Assembly: GCF_019218755.1 (NCBI RefSeq)
Contig: NZ_JAHUWZ010000001.1
Location: 372,001 to 436,000 of the forward strand
Reading direction: 5' to 3'
DNA: 64,000 bases
DNA from: Acidovorax sp. sif1233
GTDB taxonomy: Bacteria; Pseudomonadota; Gammaproteobacteria; Burkholderiales; Burkholderiaceae_C
Position numbers and translations under genes: made by a program
Shown here: piece by piece, positions 51,969 through 62,625 of the stretch
Numbering within the stretch: position 1 is the first letter of the stretch
How the letters are laid out: every line of letters starts with the position of its first letter
The notes under the pieces: generated by a model
Databases searched by the model: none
Seen by the model: the letters and a program-made list of their open reading frames with translations, nothing else
What the model was told of the DNA's origin: nothing

Positions 51969-53429
51969 ATGACGAACAGTACCGGTGGCGCTGCCCATGT
52001 GGCGGGGCTGATGCCCGGCGCAGCATCCAACACGCTCGCCAACGAAGATTTGCTCCCCACCACCGCCGCGCAGCGGCACTGGACCTGGAAGGACTTTGCC
52101 GCGCTCTGGGTGGGCATGGTGGTCTGCGTGCCCACCTACACCATGGCCAGCTCCATGCTGGACCAGGGCTTCTCCTGGCAAATGGCCGTGTGGCTGGTGT
52201 TCCTGGCCAACTGCATTGTGCTGGTGCCCATGGTGCTCATCGGGCGCGTGGGCCCCAAGTACGGCGTGCCGTTTCCGGTGCTCGCCCGCGCATCGTTCGG
52301 CGTGAAGGGCGCCAACCTGCCCGCCGTGCTGCGCGGCCTGGTGGCCTGCGGCTGGTTCTCCATCAACTGCTACTTTGGTGCGCTGGCGCTGCATGGCTTC
52401 CTGAACATCGTGGGCATGAACCTCGCGGGGCCGGCCGATGGCCAGACCATCAGCACCTCGCAGTTCATGTGTTTCCTCGCCTTCTGGGCGGTGCACATCT
52501 GGTTCATCTGGCGAGGGCCGGAATCCATCCGCAAGCTGGAGGTCATCGCCGCGCCGCTGATGATCGCCGCCTCCATCCTGCTGGTGGTGGTGCTCATGGT
52601 GCGGGTGCCCTCGGGCCAGCTCTTCAACCTGCCCGCCAAGGTGGTGGAAGGCGGGCCCAAGACCTGGGCCGCGCTCACCGGGCTGGTGGGCTTCTGGGCC
52701 ACGCTGGCGCTCAACATTCCGGACTTCACGCGTTTCGCCAGATCGCAGAAGGACCAGGTCCTGGGCCAGGCCATCGGCCTGCCGATTCCCATGGCGCTGT
52801 TCTCGATGGTGGGCGTCATCGGCTTTTCCGCGTCGGCCATCCTGTACGGCAAGGCCCAGCTGTTCCCCGACGGCCTGTTGACCCAGATGGGCAGCGTGGC
52901 GGCCGGCCTGGGCCTGCTGGTGATCCTGCTGGCCAACCTGACCACCAACGTGGCCGCCAACCTGGTGTCGCCTTCCTATGATTTCAGCCAGTGCGCGCCT
53001 ACCAGGATCAGCTTTCGCATGGGCGGCATCATCGCCGCGCTGATCGGGCTCGTGTTCATGCCCTGGAAGATCCTGGCCACATCAGGCGGCTACCTCTTCA
53101 CCTGGCTGGGCGGCTACGGCACGCTGCTGGGCGCGATCGCGGGCATCCTGCTGGTGGACTACTACCTGGTGCGCAAGAGCGAGCTGAAGGTGGATGACCT
53201 GTACCGCCGCGGCGGCGAGTACGAATACAGCAACGGCTGGAACCTGCATGCGCTCATGGCCTTCTTCCTGGGCGTGCTGCCGTGCCTGCCGGGCTATCTG
53301 GCGGTGTCGGGCGTGGTGGACAAGGCCAGCATGCCCGCCATCTGGCTCACCCTGTTCGATTCGGGCTGGTTCTTCAGCCTGGCCGTGGCCGGCACCTACT
53401 ACTACCTGACCGCGAAGAAAAAGCAATGA
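51969..53429 (+). CDS. NCS1-family nucleobase/hydantoin transporter
   Basis: A 486-residue membrane transporter of the nucleobase:cation symporter-1 family with about twelve hydrophobic spans. LPTTAAQRHWTWKDFAALWVGMVVCVPTYTMASSMLDQGFSWQMA is the typical NCS1 start, and GPKYGVPFPVLARASFGVKGANLPAVLRGLVACGWFSINC is the conserved second half of the first bundle. Members carry uracil, cytosine, allantoin or benzyl-hydantoin with sodium or protons. With PreTA and the hydrolases, uracil, thymine or a hydantoin is the probable substrate. The ATG at 51969 is preceded by GACAGGAGTACAGGC. Confidence 0.94.
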   Translation: MTNSTGGAAHVAGLMPGAASNTLANEDLLPTTAAQRHWTWKDFAALWVGMVVCVPTYTMASSMLDQGFSWQMAVWLVFLANCIVLVPMVLIGRVGPKYGVPFPVLARASFGVKGANLPAVLRGLVACGWFSINCYFGALALHGFLNIVGMNLAGPADGQTISTSQFMCFLAFWAVHIWFIWRGPESIRKLEVIAAPLMIAASILLVVVLMVRVPSGQLFNLPAKVVEGGPKTWAALTGLVGFWATLALNIPDFTRFARSQKDQVLGQAIGLPIPMALFSMVGVIGFSASAILYGKAQLFPDGLLTQMGSVAAGLGLLVILLANLTTNVAANLVSPSYDFSQCAPTRISFRMGGIIAALIGLVFMPWKILATSGGYLFTWLGGYGTLLGAIAGILLVDYYLVRKSELKVDDLYRRGGEYEYSNGWNLHALMAFFLGVLPCLPGYLAVSGVVDKASMPAIWLTLFDSGWFFSLAVAGTYYYLTAKKKQ

Positions 53430-53476
53430 CCTCCGGCCCTGCCTGGGCCTGGTGCCAGCGCAGGGCCTCTTTTTGA

Positions 53477-54952
<1,476 letters not shown>

Positions 54953-54990
54953 TGGACTCGCTGACCGATTCAATGCCTCTGGAGAACACC

Positions 54991-56247
54991 ATGGACACCA
55001 AAGTCAAACCCGATATCGAGAACCTGCGCATCAACGGCCAGCGCCTGTGGGATTCGCTCATGGAGCTGGCGCAGATCGGCGCCACCCCCAAGGGCGGCGT
55101 GTGCCGCCTGACCCTCACCGACCTGGACAAGCAGGGCCGCGATCTCGTCACCCGCTGGGCGCGCGAGGCGGGCATGACGGTGACCATCGACAAGATCGGC
55201 AACGGCTTCATGCGCCGCCCCGGGCGCAACAACAGCCTGCCGCCCATCATGACCGGCAGCCACATCGACACCCAGCCCACGGGCGGCAAGTTCGACGGCA
55301 ACTACGGCGTGCTGGCGGGCATCGAGGTGGTGCGCACGCTCAACGACCACGGCATCGAGACCGAGGCGCCCATCGAAGTCGCGTTCTGGACCAACGAGGA
55401 GGGCAGCCGCTTCGTGCCCGTGATGATGGGCTCGGGCGTGTTCGCCAAGGCCTTCACGCTGGAACACGCCTACGCCGCCACCGACACCGAGGGCAAGACC
55501 GTGAAGGGCGAGCTGGAACGCATCGGCTACGTGGGCGACCAGGAACCCGGCGACCACCCCATCGGCGCGTATTTCGAAACCCACATCGAGCAAGGCCCGG
55601 TGCTGGAAGACAACGACAAGACCATCGGCGTGGTCAGCGGCGTGCTGGGCATCCGCTGGTTCGACTGCACCGTGACCGGCATGGAAGCCCACGCCGGCCC
55701 CACGCCCATGGCGCTGCGCAAGGATGCGATGCTGGCCGCCACGCGCATCATGCAGGACGTGGTGGCGGCAGCCCACCGCCACCCGCCGCACGGACGCGGC
55801 ACCGTGGGCATGGTGCAGGTGTTCCCGAACAGCCGCAACGTGATCCCCGGGCGGGTCAAGTTCAGCATCGACCTGCGCAACAGCACCGACGAACTCGTGG
55901 ACCAGATGGCCGCCGAGGTGAAGACCCTGGCCGGGCAGGTGGCCCAGGAACACGGCGTGCAGGTGCACATCGAGATGGTGTCCAGCTACCCGGCCCAGGC
56001 CTTCCACGAGAACTGCGTGGAGGCCGTGGGCCGCGCGGCCGCCAAGCTCGGTTACAGCCACATGCCCGCTGTCTCGGGCGCGGGGCACGATGCCGTGTAC
56101 ATGGCCAAGCTGGCGCCCAGCGGCATGATCTTCATCCCGTGCAAGGACGGGATCAGCCACAACGAGATCGAGGATGCCAAGCCCGAGCACATCACGGCGG
56201 GGTGCAACGTGCTGCTGCATGCCATGCTCGAGCGGGCGGGGACTTGA
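54991..56247 (+). CDS. Zinc-dependent N-carbamoyl-beta-alanine/N-carbamoyl-amino-acid amidohydrolase
   Basis: A 418-residue M20-family hydrolase. The metal ligands are visible in GSHIDTQPTGGKFDGNYGVLAG (His, Asp), WTNEEGSRFVP (Glu), HIEQGPVL (His) and near the end VSGAGHDAVYMAKLAPSGMIFIPCKDGISHNEIE. It cleaves the N-carbamoyl group to CO2, ammonia and beta-alanine or 3-aminoisobutyrate. Start ATG 54991 follows CTGGAGAACACC; a TTG at 54949 and an ATG at 54952 overlap the hydA end. It is of the same kind as beta-ureidopropionase and allantoate amidohydrolase, and the context favours the first. The following hairpin repeat may end the operon. Confidence 0.93.
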   Translation: MDTKVKPDIENLRINGQRLWDSLMELAQIGATPKGGVCRLTLTDLDKQGRDLVTRWAREAGMTVTIDKIGNGFMRRPGRNNSLPPIMTGSHIDTQPTGGKFDGNYGVLAGIEVVRTLNDHGIETEAPIEVAFWTNEEGSRFVPVMMGSGVFAKAFTLEHAYAATDTEGKTVKGELERIGYVGDQEPGDHPIGAYFETHIEQGPVLEDNDKTIGVVSGVLGIRWFDCTVTGMEAHAGPTPMALRKDAMLAATRIMQDVVAAAHRHPPHGRGTVGMVQVFPNSRNVIPGRVKFSIDLRNSTDELVDQMAAEVKTLAGQVAQEHGVQVHIEMVSSYPAQAFHENCVEAVGRAAAKLGYSHMPAVSGAGHDAVYMAKLAPSGMIFIPCKDGISHNEIEDAKPEHITAGCNVLLHAMLERAGT

Positions 56248-56260
56248 TGCTATCTGAATG

Positions 56261-56296
56261 ATAGCTGCCAGCGCTTGATGGACAAGCGCTGGCAGC
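56261..56296. repeat. Copy B of the AAGCGCT hairpin repeat, likely terminator
   Basis: GCTGCCAGCGCTT (56264-56276) pairs perfectly with AAGCGCTGGCAGC (56284-56296) across GATGGAC. It begins 14 bases after the carbamoylase stop, so it probably ends the pyrimidine operon, and it also separates it from the convergent nadM gene. This is the best-preserved stem of the four copies in the window. Confidence 0.75.
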
Positions 56297-56326
56297 AGTT
56301 CTTGCCCGAAATGCGGCCGTGCGCCG

Positions 56327-57364
56327 TCAGTGCAGTTCCGTCAGCCCCAGGAAGTGGTCCAGCATGTGGAAGTGGTCTTCAAAGAACTCCTCTTCCAGGC
56401 CCGCCAGCTGGCCGATGGGCGTCCACTGCACCAGCATCGCATCGTCATCGGCCTGCACCACGGGAAAGGGCGCGTCCCCCAGATCGAAGTAGTGCGCGTG
56501 CGTGAGCGTGCGCCCGCGCTGGCTGCGGTCGGGGTGGTCGAACACGGCCACCGACTGCAGGGCGGCGCGCATGGTGGCCTCGGGCAGGTGGCAGTGGGTT
56601 TCTTCCACCAGTTCGCGCAGGCACGACTGCCACACGGTCTCGCGCTGTTCGATGAAACCGCCGGGCACCGCCAGCTGGCCCTTGCCGGGGGCGTGGGCGC
56701 GGCGTATCAGCAGCACATGGTCGCGGCAGCGCAGCACGGCGTCCACCGTCACGAACACGGGCGGATAGGGCGCGGCCGCCCAGGCCTGGCGGTAGCCGCG
56801 CAGCATCCGCCACTCCTGCTGCAGCGCCAGGTAGTGCGGGGTCTGCGCGAACTGGACCAGCGTGGCCAGGGTGCTGGGGGGCATCTGGTTGGCCAGGGGG
56901 GCGAGGGCGGAGGGAACGGTGTCGGGGCTCGCACCAAACCAGGCGTCGCGGATGGCCGTGGCGTCGATGGGGCCCTGGCGCTCCACATGGATGAGCTCCC
57001 AGCCGGGGAACGCGCTCAGGTAGCCGCTGGTGGCGTCCTTGAAGTGGCCCACCAGCCCGGTGCGCGCATTCGGTGCGGTCAAACGCGCCACACCCTGGCG
57101 CACGGCCTGCACCCACACGGCCTCGTTGTAGTAGTCGCGCATGGGCAGCACCTGCACGCGGCTGCGGTCGGCCTCGGGCAGCGCCATCAGCAGCATGGCT
57201 TCGCGCTCCTGCCAGGTGAAGGGGTTCTTGGGCGAGCGCGCCTGCCAGGCCGAGCCCACCACCACGATGACCTGCTGCGCGCTGTCGAGCGCGCGCCGCA
57301 GCAGCGCGATGTGGCCGTTGTGCACGGGTTCAAAACGCCCGATGTAGATGGCGGTATCGAGCAT
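56327..57364 (-). CDS. Bifunctional NMN adenylyltransferase / Nudix hydrolase (NadM-Nudix)
   Basis: A 345-residue fusion. The N-terminal nucleotidyltransferase has YIGRFEPVHNGHIALLRRAL (HxGH) and the second motif DATAIRDAWF, typical of NadM. The C-terminal Nudix domain (about 205-345) has GGFIEQRETVWQSCLRELVEET, a complete Nudix box, so it can hydrolyse a nucleotide such as ADP-ribose or FAD. Together it makes NAD from NMN and may clear toxic products. Start 57364 has GGAGACAC upstream; the longer frame to 57424 is not needed. It is the last gene of the NrtR-associated NAD group, with the repeat copy C between it and nadE. Confidence 0.93.
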   Translation of the reverse strand: MLDTAIYIGRFEPVHNGHIALLRRALDSAQQVIVVVGSAWQARSPKNPFTWQEREAMLLMALPEADRSRVQVLPMRDYYNEAVWVQAVRQGVARLTAPNARTGLVGHFKDATSGYLSAFPGWELIHVERQGPIDATAIRDAWFGASPDTVPSALAPLANQMPPSTLATLVQFAQTPHYLALQQEWRMLRGYRQAWAAAPYPPVFVTVDAVLRCRDHVLLIRRAHAPGKGQLAVPGGFIEQRETVWQSCLRELVEETHCHLPEATMRAALQSVAVFDHPDRSQRGRTLTHAHYFDLGDAPFPVVQADDDAMLVQWTPIGQLAGLEEEFFEDHFHMLDHFLGLTELH

Positions 57365-57405
57365 GTGTCTCCATTGCTGGGTTGTATTTTTGAGGTTTTT
57401 TGGCC

Positions 57406-57445
57406 GCTGGCGCTTGTCCATCAAGCGCCAGCAGCTATCTTTTTT
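57406..57445. repeat. Copy C of the AAGCGCT hairpin repeat
   Basis: GCTGGCGCTT (57406-57415) pairs with AAGCGCCAGC (57423-57432) across GTCCATC, and AGCTATCTTTTTT follows to about 57445. The T run is on the plus strand, opposite to the direction of the flanking genes (nadE and nadM, both minus), so it is not an obvious terminator for them. It sits in the 106-base gap between the two genes. Confidence 0.7.
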
Positions 57446-57470
57446 GTAGTGATTTTATCTGATCGATGGT

Positions 57471-59261
57471 TCATGCATACCGTGCCGCAATCGGCATCTG
57501 CCGCCCGCTGCCAAACGCCCGGGGCCGCACGCGCAGGATGGGCGGGGCTTGGCGGCGCTTGTATTCGTTGCGCGCCACCATGCGGCGCACGCGCTGCACC
57601 AGGGCGCGGCCCGCCTCGTCCTGCTGGAGGTTAGACACAAAAGCCTGCGCGGCCGTGAGTTCGGCCGTGGAGAGGCGGTCGCCTTCTATCAGCAGCTTGA
57701 GCACTTCGTCCAGCACCGGGTAGGGCGGCAGGCTGTCCACGTCGCGCTGGCCGGGGGCCAGTTCGGCAGACGGTTCCTTGTCGATGATGGCCTGCGGAAT
57801 CAGCTCGCGCCCCGCGTGTTCGTTGACGTGGCGCGAAAGCGCAAACACCTCCGTCTTGTACAAGTCGCCCAGCAGGCCCAGGCCGCCGTTGGTGTCGCCG
57901 TACAGCGTGCAGTAGCCCACCGAGATCTCGGACTTGTTGCCGGTGGTGAGTAGCAGGTGCCCGAAGGCGTTGGAGTACTCCATCAGCACGGTGCCGCGGA
58001 TGCGCGCCTGCAGGTTTTCGAGCGGCAGGCCCGCCAGCGGCTGGCCGAAGCTTTCTTCGTATTGCCGCGCATAGCCCGCCACCAGGTCGGCAATGGGGTG
58101 CGTGTGGAGCTTTATGCCCAGGTTGCGGCACAGCGCCACCGAATCGTCCACCGAGCCGCTGCTGGAGTAGCGTGACGGCATGGTGATGCCCACCACGTTC
58201 TCGGGCCCCAGCGCCTCTGCAGCCAAGGCCAGCGTGAGAGCGCTGTCGATGCCGCCCGAGCTGCCCACCACCACCTGCTTGAAGCCGCAGCGGCGCGCGT
58301 AGTCCCGCAGGCCCAGCACGATCTGCTGGCGGTAGAAATCCGGGGTGGGGATGCCCTGCACCGGCACCGGGTCGGGCCGCTTCAGTTGCGCCGCCAACGC
58401 CGATCCCGGCTTGGCGGCATCGCGCTGGTCGGGGCCCTTCGCTGCCGCCGGCGCGGTACTGTCAGCCTGGCCGGGCCCGCCGGTAAAAAAGCGCCCGCTG
58501 TCGAACAGCAGGGTGCGCACGTCTTCGACAAAACGGGGCGCTTCGAACACGACGCCGGAATCGGGCTCGGCCGCGAACGACCCGCCGTCATACACCAGCT
58601 GGTCGTGGCCGCCGATCTGGTTCACATACAGAATGGGCAGCCCGTGCCGCTTGGACGAGCCGCCAAACATGGCGTGGCGCTGTTCGCGTTTGCCCACGTG
58701 GCTCGGGCTGGCATTGATGCTGATCACCAGATCCGGTGACGCATCGCGCATGCGCTCGAACGGGTTGACCACGTAGTCGCCGCCGTGGTCGTTCCAGCCG
58801 TCCTCGCACACCAGCAGGCCCACCTGAAAACTGCCCACGCGCAGCACCTTGGCCACGTCCGGCCCGGGCTCGAAGTGGCGGCGCTCGTCAAAGATGTTGT
58901 AGGTGGGCAGCAGCTGCTTGGCATATTGCAGGCGCACGGCGCCGTTTTGCACCACCACCAGGCTGTTGTGCAGGCGCTTGCCGGGCCCGCTGGCGCGGGT
59001 GGGCGTGCCCACCACCCAGTGCAGGTATGGCGTCTCGGTGGACGCTGCTTGCAGCGCGGCGATGCCGGCCTCCACCCGCTGGATAAATTCCGGCTCGTCC
59101 AGCATGTCGCCGGGGTAATAGCCGCACAGCGACAGTTCGCTGAAGACGACGATATCGGACTGCTCGGCCGCAGCCTGCCGCGCGGCGGCCACCATGCGGT
59201 CGACGTTGCCTTCGATGTCGCCAACGGTGAAATTCAATTGAGCGATCGTGATGCGGAGCAT
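57471..59261 (-). CDS. nadE: Glutamine-dependent NAD+ synthetase
   Basis: A 596-residue enzyme with two domains. Residues 1-270 are a nitrilase-like glutaminase: FSELSLCGYYPGDML (Glu), YAKQLLPTYNIFDERRHFEPG (Lys) and GLLVCEDGWNDHGG (Cys). Residues about 290-596 form the synthetase, with the ATP pyrophosphate loop VVGSSGGIDSALTLALA, YSSSGSVDDSVALCRNLGI, and LLTTGNKSEISVGYCTLYGDTNGGLG. It amidates NaAD to NAD with glutamine nitrogen. ATG 59261 matches where the family starts; two upstream in-frame ATGs are less likely. It lies in the middle of the NAD group between pncB and nadM. Confidence 0.96.
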   Translation of the reverse strand: MLRITIAQLNFTVGDIEGNVDRMVAAARQAAAEQSDIVVFSELSLCGYYPGDMLDEPEFIQRVEAGIAALQAASTETPYLHWVVGTPTRASGPGKRLHNSLVVVQNGAVRLQYAKQLLPTYNIFDERRHFEPGPDVAKVLRVGSFQVGLLVCEDGWNDHGGDYVVNPFERMRDASPDLVISINASPSHVGKREQRHAMFGGSSKRHGLPILYVNQIGGHDQLVYDGGSFAAEPDSGVVFEAPRFVEDVRTLLFDSGRFFTGGPGQADSTAPAAAKGPDQRDAAKPGSALAAQLKRPDPVPVQGIPTPDFYRQQIVLGLRDYARRCGFKQVVVGSSGGIDSALTLALAAEALGPENVVGITMPSRYSSSGSVDDSVALCRNLGIKLHTHPIADLVAGYARQYEESFGQPLAGLPLENLQARIRGTVLMEYSNAFGHLLLTTGNKSEISVGYCTLYGDTNGGLGLLGDLYKTEVFALSRHVNEHAGRELIPQAIIDKEPSAELAPGQRDVDSLPPYPVLDEVLKLLIEGDRLSTAELTAAQAFVSNLQQDEAGRALVQRVRRMVARNEYKRRQAPPILRVRPRAFGSGRQMPIAARYA

Positions 59262-59403
59262 GGTGTCATTCATCCTAAGGTTCGAGTTCATCGGTGGCCG
59301 CGACACTGGCGCTGCCCATGCCAGGGACGCCGAGCAAGGGCCGCCCCGCAGTGAGGGCGTCGTCCCCCTGGGGGGAAGGCGCGAAGCGACTCAGGGGGGC
59401 TTC

Positions 59404-60600
59404 TTATGCGACGTTGAAGACTTGGCGGAGGTAGGCTAAGTACGTTTCATCGTCGCACAGCGTCTTGCCCGGCGTGTCCGACAGCTTGGCCACAGGCTGC
59501 CCGTTGGCGCGGGTGAGCTTCATCACGATGTTGAGCGGCTTCATCTCCCGCGCATCGCCCATGTCGTTGGTGAGGCTGGTGCCAATGCCAAAACCCAGCT
59601 GCGTGCGGTCGCCAAAGTGGCGATACAGCTCGAGCGCGCGGTTGAGCGTGAGGCCGTCAGAGAACACGAGGCGCTTGGTGTGCGCATCGATGCGCAGCTT
59701 CGCATAGTGCGCCAGGGCCTTCTCGCCCCAGGCCACCGGGTCGCCCGAATCGTGGCGCAGACCGTCGAACAGCTTGGCAAAGTACAGATCGAAGTCGGCC
59801 AGGAACGCGTCCATGCCCACGGTGTCGGTGAGCGCGATCCCGAGGTCGCCGCGGTACTCCTGCACCCAGTCTTCCAGCGCGGCCTTTTGAAAATCGCGCA
59901 GGCGCACGCCCAGCGCCTGAAAGGTCTGCAGATACTCGTGCGCCATGGTGCCGATGGGCACCAGGTTCAAGTCGCGCGCCAGCAGCACGTTGCTGGTGCC
60001 CTTGAACCACTGCGGCGTCTGCTCGGCACATGTCTGCACGACCTCGCGCTGCCACGCGCCGCTGTAGCGCCGGCGCAGGCCAAAGTCGAAAATCTCGAAC
60101 GGGTGGCGCAGCGTGGCCTGCTGGGCCAGATCCTGCAGCTGGCCCACCTTGGTGGCCAGCCGCTCGCGGCCGCTGGCAAGGGCTGCTGCGGCATCGAAGC
60201 GGCGGAAATACAGCTCGTTGACGATGGCCAGCACGAAGATCTCGAAGCCCATCACATGCACCTGCGGCCCGCGCGCCACGATGGTGAGGGTGTCACCCTC
60301 GGCCCGCGCCTCGATGAAGTTGCGCTGAAACTGGAAGAGGCGCAGGAAGTCGACAAAGTCGCTCTTGATGAAGCGCAGGCCGCCCAGGTAGTCGAGCTCG
60401 CCCTTCGTGAAGCGCAGCGAACACAGGTGGTCAAGCGCAGCATTCACCTCGGGCAGCAGCTCGGCCAGCGGGTACAGCGGCTGGTTGCGGCACACAAAGC
60501 GGTACTCGCTCTGCGTCTGGGGGTGGCGGTGCAGCAGCGCCTGCCACATGGTGAACTTGTATAGGTCGGTGTCGAGCAGGCTGGTGATGACTTGGTTCAT
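59404..60600 (-). CDS. pncB: Nicotinate phosphoribosyltransferase
   Basis: A 398-residue nicotinate phosphoribosyltransferase. [23 protein letters not shown] is the PncB start; [53 protein letters not shown] and [46 protein letters not shown] hold the phosphate-binding and catalytic segments (including a His in the HE motif). It converts nicotinate, PRPP and ATP to NaMN. AGGACCACC precedes the ATG at 60600. With the PncA-like amidase upstream it forms the nicotinamide salvage route into NadE. The 142-base gap to nadE has no clear terminator. Confidence 0.96.
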   Translation of the reverse strand: MNQVITSLLDTDLYKFTMWQALLHRHPQTQSEYRFVCRNQPLYPLAELLPEVNAALDHLCSLRFTKGELDYLGGLRFIKSDFVDFLRLFQFQRNFIEARAEGDTLTIVARGPQVHVMGFEIFVLAIVNELYFRRFDAAAALASGRERLATKVGQLQDLAQQATLRHPFEIFDFGLRRRYSGAWQREVVQTCAEQTPQWFKGTSNVLLARDLNLVPIGTMAHEYLQTFQALGVRLRDFQKAALEDWVQEYRGDLGIALTDTVGMDAFLADFDLYFAKLFDGLRHDSGDPVAWGEKALAHYAKLRIDAHTKRLVFSDGLTLNRALELYRHFGDRTQLGFGIGTSLTNDMGDAREMKPLNIVMKLTRANGQPVAKLSDTPGKTLCDDETYLAYLRQVFNVA

Positions 60601-60694
60601 GGTGGTCCTTCGTGAGGCTGGGGCCGCAAGACTGGTGGAGCGGGTGGATGGAGCCTGCGCGGTGCCTCAGCCGGTGGGCGCGCAGGTTTTGTCA

Positions 60695-60755
60695 AAATTA
60701 ATAGCTAGAAGTGCTTATCCAACAAGCGCTAGAGGCTGATTTCACTGCTATTTGC
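60695..60755. repeat. Copy D of the AAGCGCT hairpin repeat, overlapping the pncA-like stop
   Basis: CTAGAAGTGCTT (60705-60716) pairs with AAGCGCTAG (60724-60732), including one G-T wobble and a bulge, across ATCCAAC. The repeat extends to the GCTATT at 60750-60755. The stop codon of the PncA-like gene (60729-60731) and its last eight or so codons lie inside this repeat unit. Confidence 0.65.
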
Positions 60756-61586
60756 AAGCTGCATGCCCTGCGCACGCATCGCCTCAAGGAACGCGGTCTG
60801 CTGTGCCTCGAAGCCAGGCACCGGGCTCATGCAATCGGTCAACAGCACGATGTGGGCGGGCCGCGCGCTGGCGGCCTGCAGGCGAGGCAGGTGCTGCACG
60901 ATGTGTTCGGTGGTGGCGCGCACGCAGTGGCTGCTGGCCTCGCCCGCGATGTAGAGCACATCGGCGGTGTCGAGCGCTGCGAGCAACCGGGCGTTGAGCG
61001 CAGTATCCGGGTCGGCAGGGTCCACCACCTCGGCCTCAATGGCGCTGTAGTGCTCGGTCCACGGGTTGGTGCCCTTGAACACGTTGTGCACTGCGCGCTG
61101 GCGCTGGAGTTGCCACTCGCCACAGGCAGACAGCACATCAGCATGCACACCGTGGCCCCAGCTGCCGATCTCGCAGTGCACGGGCCAGACCATGAGCGTG
61201 TAGCGGCCCTGGGCTTCGAGCGCATCGAGGTACGCCAGGGTGCGCGGCAGCGCTTCGGCATTGCGCGGGGCGAAGGCGCCGGCGCGCACTTGCGCAGCGG
61301 TGATGGGCGTGAACGCGGCAACTGCCTGGCCACTGCCTTGCTGCCAGAAGCCGGGGTGGGCGATGTCAAAACGCTGGTGCGAGTCGAGCGTGACGGTGAT
61401 CGCATCGAGCTGGCCGGCGTGTGCGCGGATGAACGCCGCCACCCGCTGCATGTCGGCGTGGGCGCCGGCCACGGGCAGGCTGGGCGCTGTGCGGGTGCCG
61501 TCCGGCTGGTGGGGGTGCCAGTCGCCGGGCAGGTCACAAAAGTCATTTTGCGGGTCGATCACCAGCAGCTGGATATTGCGGGCCAT
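60729..61586 (-). CDS. Nicotinamidase-like cysteine hydrolase (PncA-like)
   Basis: A 285-residue cysteine hydrolase. QLLVIDPQNDFCDLPGDW has the catalytic Asp11, TVTLDSHQRFDIAHPGFW the metal-binding acids and histidines, NVFKGTNPWTEHYSAIEAE the catalytic Lys, and YIAGEASSHCVRATTEHI the nucleophile Cys. These match PncA except that it is about 70 residues longer than E. coli-type nicotinamidase. It deamidates nicotinamide to nicotinate, feeding PncB 128 bases downstream. It is the first gene of the minus-strand NAD group and faces nrtR. The end of the reading frame runs into a genomic repeat, so the final residues (NSSEISL) vary between strains in all likelihood. Confidence 0.88.
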   Translation of the reverse strand: MARNIQLLVIDPQNDFCDLPGDWHPHQPDGTRTAPSLPVAGAHADMQRVAAFIRAHAGQLDAITVTLDSHQRFDIAHPGFWQQGSGQAVAAFTPITAAQVRAGAFAPRNAEALPRTLAYLDALEAQGRYTLMVWPVHCEIGSWGHGVHADVLSACGEWQLQRQRAVHNVFKGTNPWTEHYSAIEAEVVDPADPDTALNARLLAALDTADVLYIAGEASSHCVRATTEHIVQHLPRLQAASARPAHIVLLTDCMSPVPGFEAQQTAFLEAMRAQGMQLANSSEISL

Positions 61587-61618
61587 GGTCTTCTCCTCAG
61601 TGGTGATGCCAGTCTAAT

Positions 61619-61635
61619 AGTGTTAATTCAAAACT
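61619..61635. promoter_or_regulatory. Candidate NrtR operator
   Basis: AGTGTTAATTCAAAACT is a 17-base imperfect palindrome in the 160-base gap between pncA-like and nrtR, 33 bases before the pncA-like start. AGT.TT.A and T.AA.ACT pair at matching positions. NrtR regulators bind AT-rich palindromes in such divergent regions. No other copy was noticed before pncB, nadE or nadM, so the whole group may be controlled from here. Confidence 0.55.
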
Positions 61636-61746
61636 GCAACTAACTCGCTTGAAACTCTATGTAGCGTTGTCTCTGGTACTGCGATTAGCTGGAATGATCT
61701 TCACCTTCCGCTTCGGCAGTGGTAGCCTTGTTTGTCTCAAGTTGCA

Positions 61747-62442
61747 ATGAACTCCCCACCGCCCATGAAAGACACACCCGCCCCCGCCGTGATCTGCACC
61801 GTCGACGTGGTGTTGCTGACGCTGCGTGGCGACGCGCTGCAGGTGGCGCTGGTGCGGCGGGATCGGGCGCCGTTTGCGGGTGCCCTGGCGCTGCCCGGCG
61901 GTTATGTGCATGCCCAGGAAGATGCCGACGCACAGGCCAGCGCGGCGCGTGTGCTGCGCGACAAGGCGGGGCTGGCAAGCCCGTACCTGGAACAGCTGGC
62001 CACGTTCTCGGGGGCGGTGCGGGACCCGCGGGGCTGGTCGGTGGCGGTGGCGTACTGCGCACTGGTGCCGCCGGAGTTGCTGGCCCCGGCCGAGGGGCGC
62101 ATTGAATTGGCGCCCGTCGATGCCCTGCCGCCGCTGCCGTTCGACCACCGCCAGATCGTGGAGGTGGCCGTGGCGCGGGTGCGCAGCAAGAGCCAGTATT
62201 CGTCGCTGCCGGTGCACCTGTGCGCAGAGCCGTTCACGTTGCCCCAGTTGCAGGCCGTATATGAAGTGGTGTTGGGCGAGGCGATCAACAAGGTGAGCTT
62301 TCGGCGCAAGGTGGAGGAGCTGGCGATGCTGGAGCCGATCCCGGGCGCGCTGCAAATGGGCGCCGCCCACCGCCCCGCCCAGCTGTACCGCCTGCGCCCC
62401 GCCTACCGCCGCAAGCTGTCGCTGAGCGAGCGTGGGCTGTAG
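61747..62442 (+). CDS. nrtR: Nudix-related transcriptional regulator of NAD metabolism (NrtR-type)
   Basis: A 231-residue NrtR. The N-terminal Nudix fold (VICTVDVVLLTLRGDALQVALVRR to about residue 150) has a degenerate Nudix box: GGYVHAQEDADAQASAARVLRDKAGL lacks the REUxEE acids needed for hydrolysis, as in ligand-sensing regulators. The C-terminal winged helix (QAVYEVVLGEAINKVSFRRKVEEL) binds DNA. NrtR responds to ADP-ribose, an NAD turnover product. The start at 61747 is the first ATG; TTG 61732 and ATG 61765 are also in frame and none has a strong ribosome-binding site. It is divergent from the pncA-pncB-nadE-nadM group, strong support for this name. Confidence 0.92.
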   Translation: MNSPPPMKDTPAPAVICTVDVVLLTLRGDALQVALVRRDRAPFAGALALPGGYVHAQEDADAQASAARVLRDKAGLASPYLEQLATFSGAVRDPRGWSVAVAYCALVPPELLAPAEGRIELAPVDALPPLPFDHRQIVEVAVARVRSKSQYSSLPVHLCAEPFTLPQLQAVYEVVLGEAINKVSFRRKVEELAMLEPIPGALQMGAAHRPAQLYRLRPAYRRKLSLSERGL

Positions 62443-62625
62443 CTGCCGGCAGGCGTTGGCGCAATAGTGTTGGACCTGTTGCGCAAAATCTGGCACAAAC
62501 GCAAACTTTGCCTCCCATGATCGCCCGGTGCATCCTTGCAGCCAGGGCGGCAGGGCGGGGCCCACCGGGCGCCCGTTCTTTCCAATAACAAGCTGGCCCA
62601 GAGCGCCGGCACCTGAGGGATTTCC

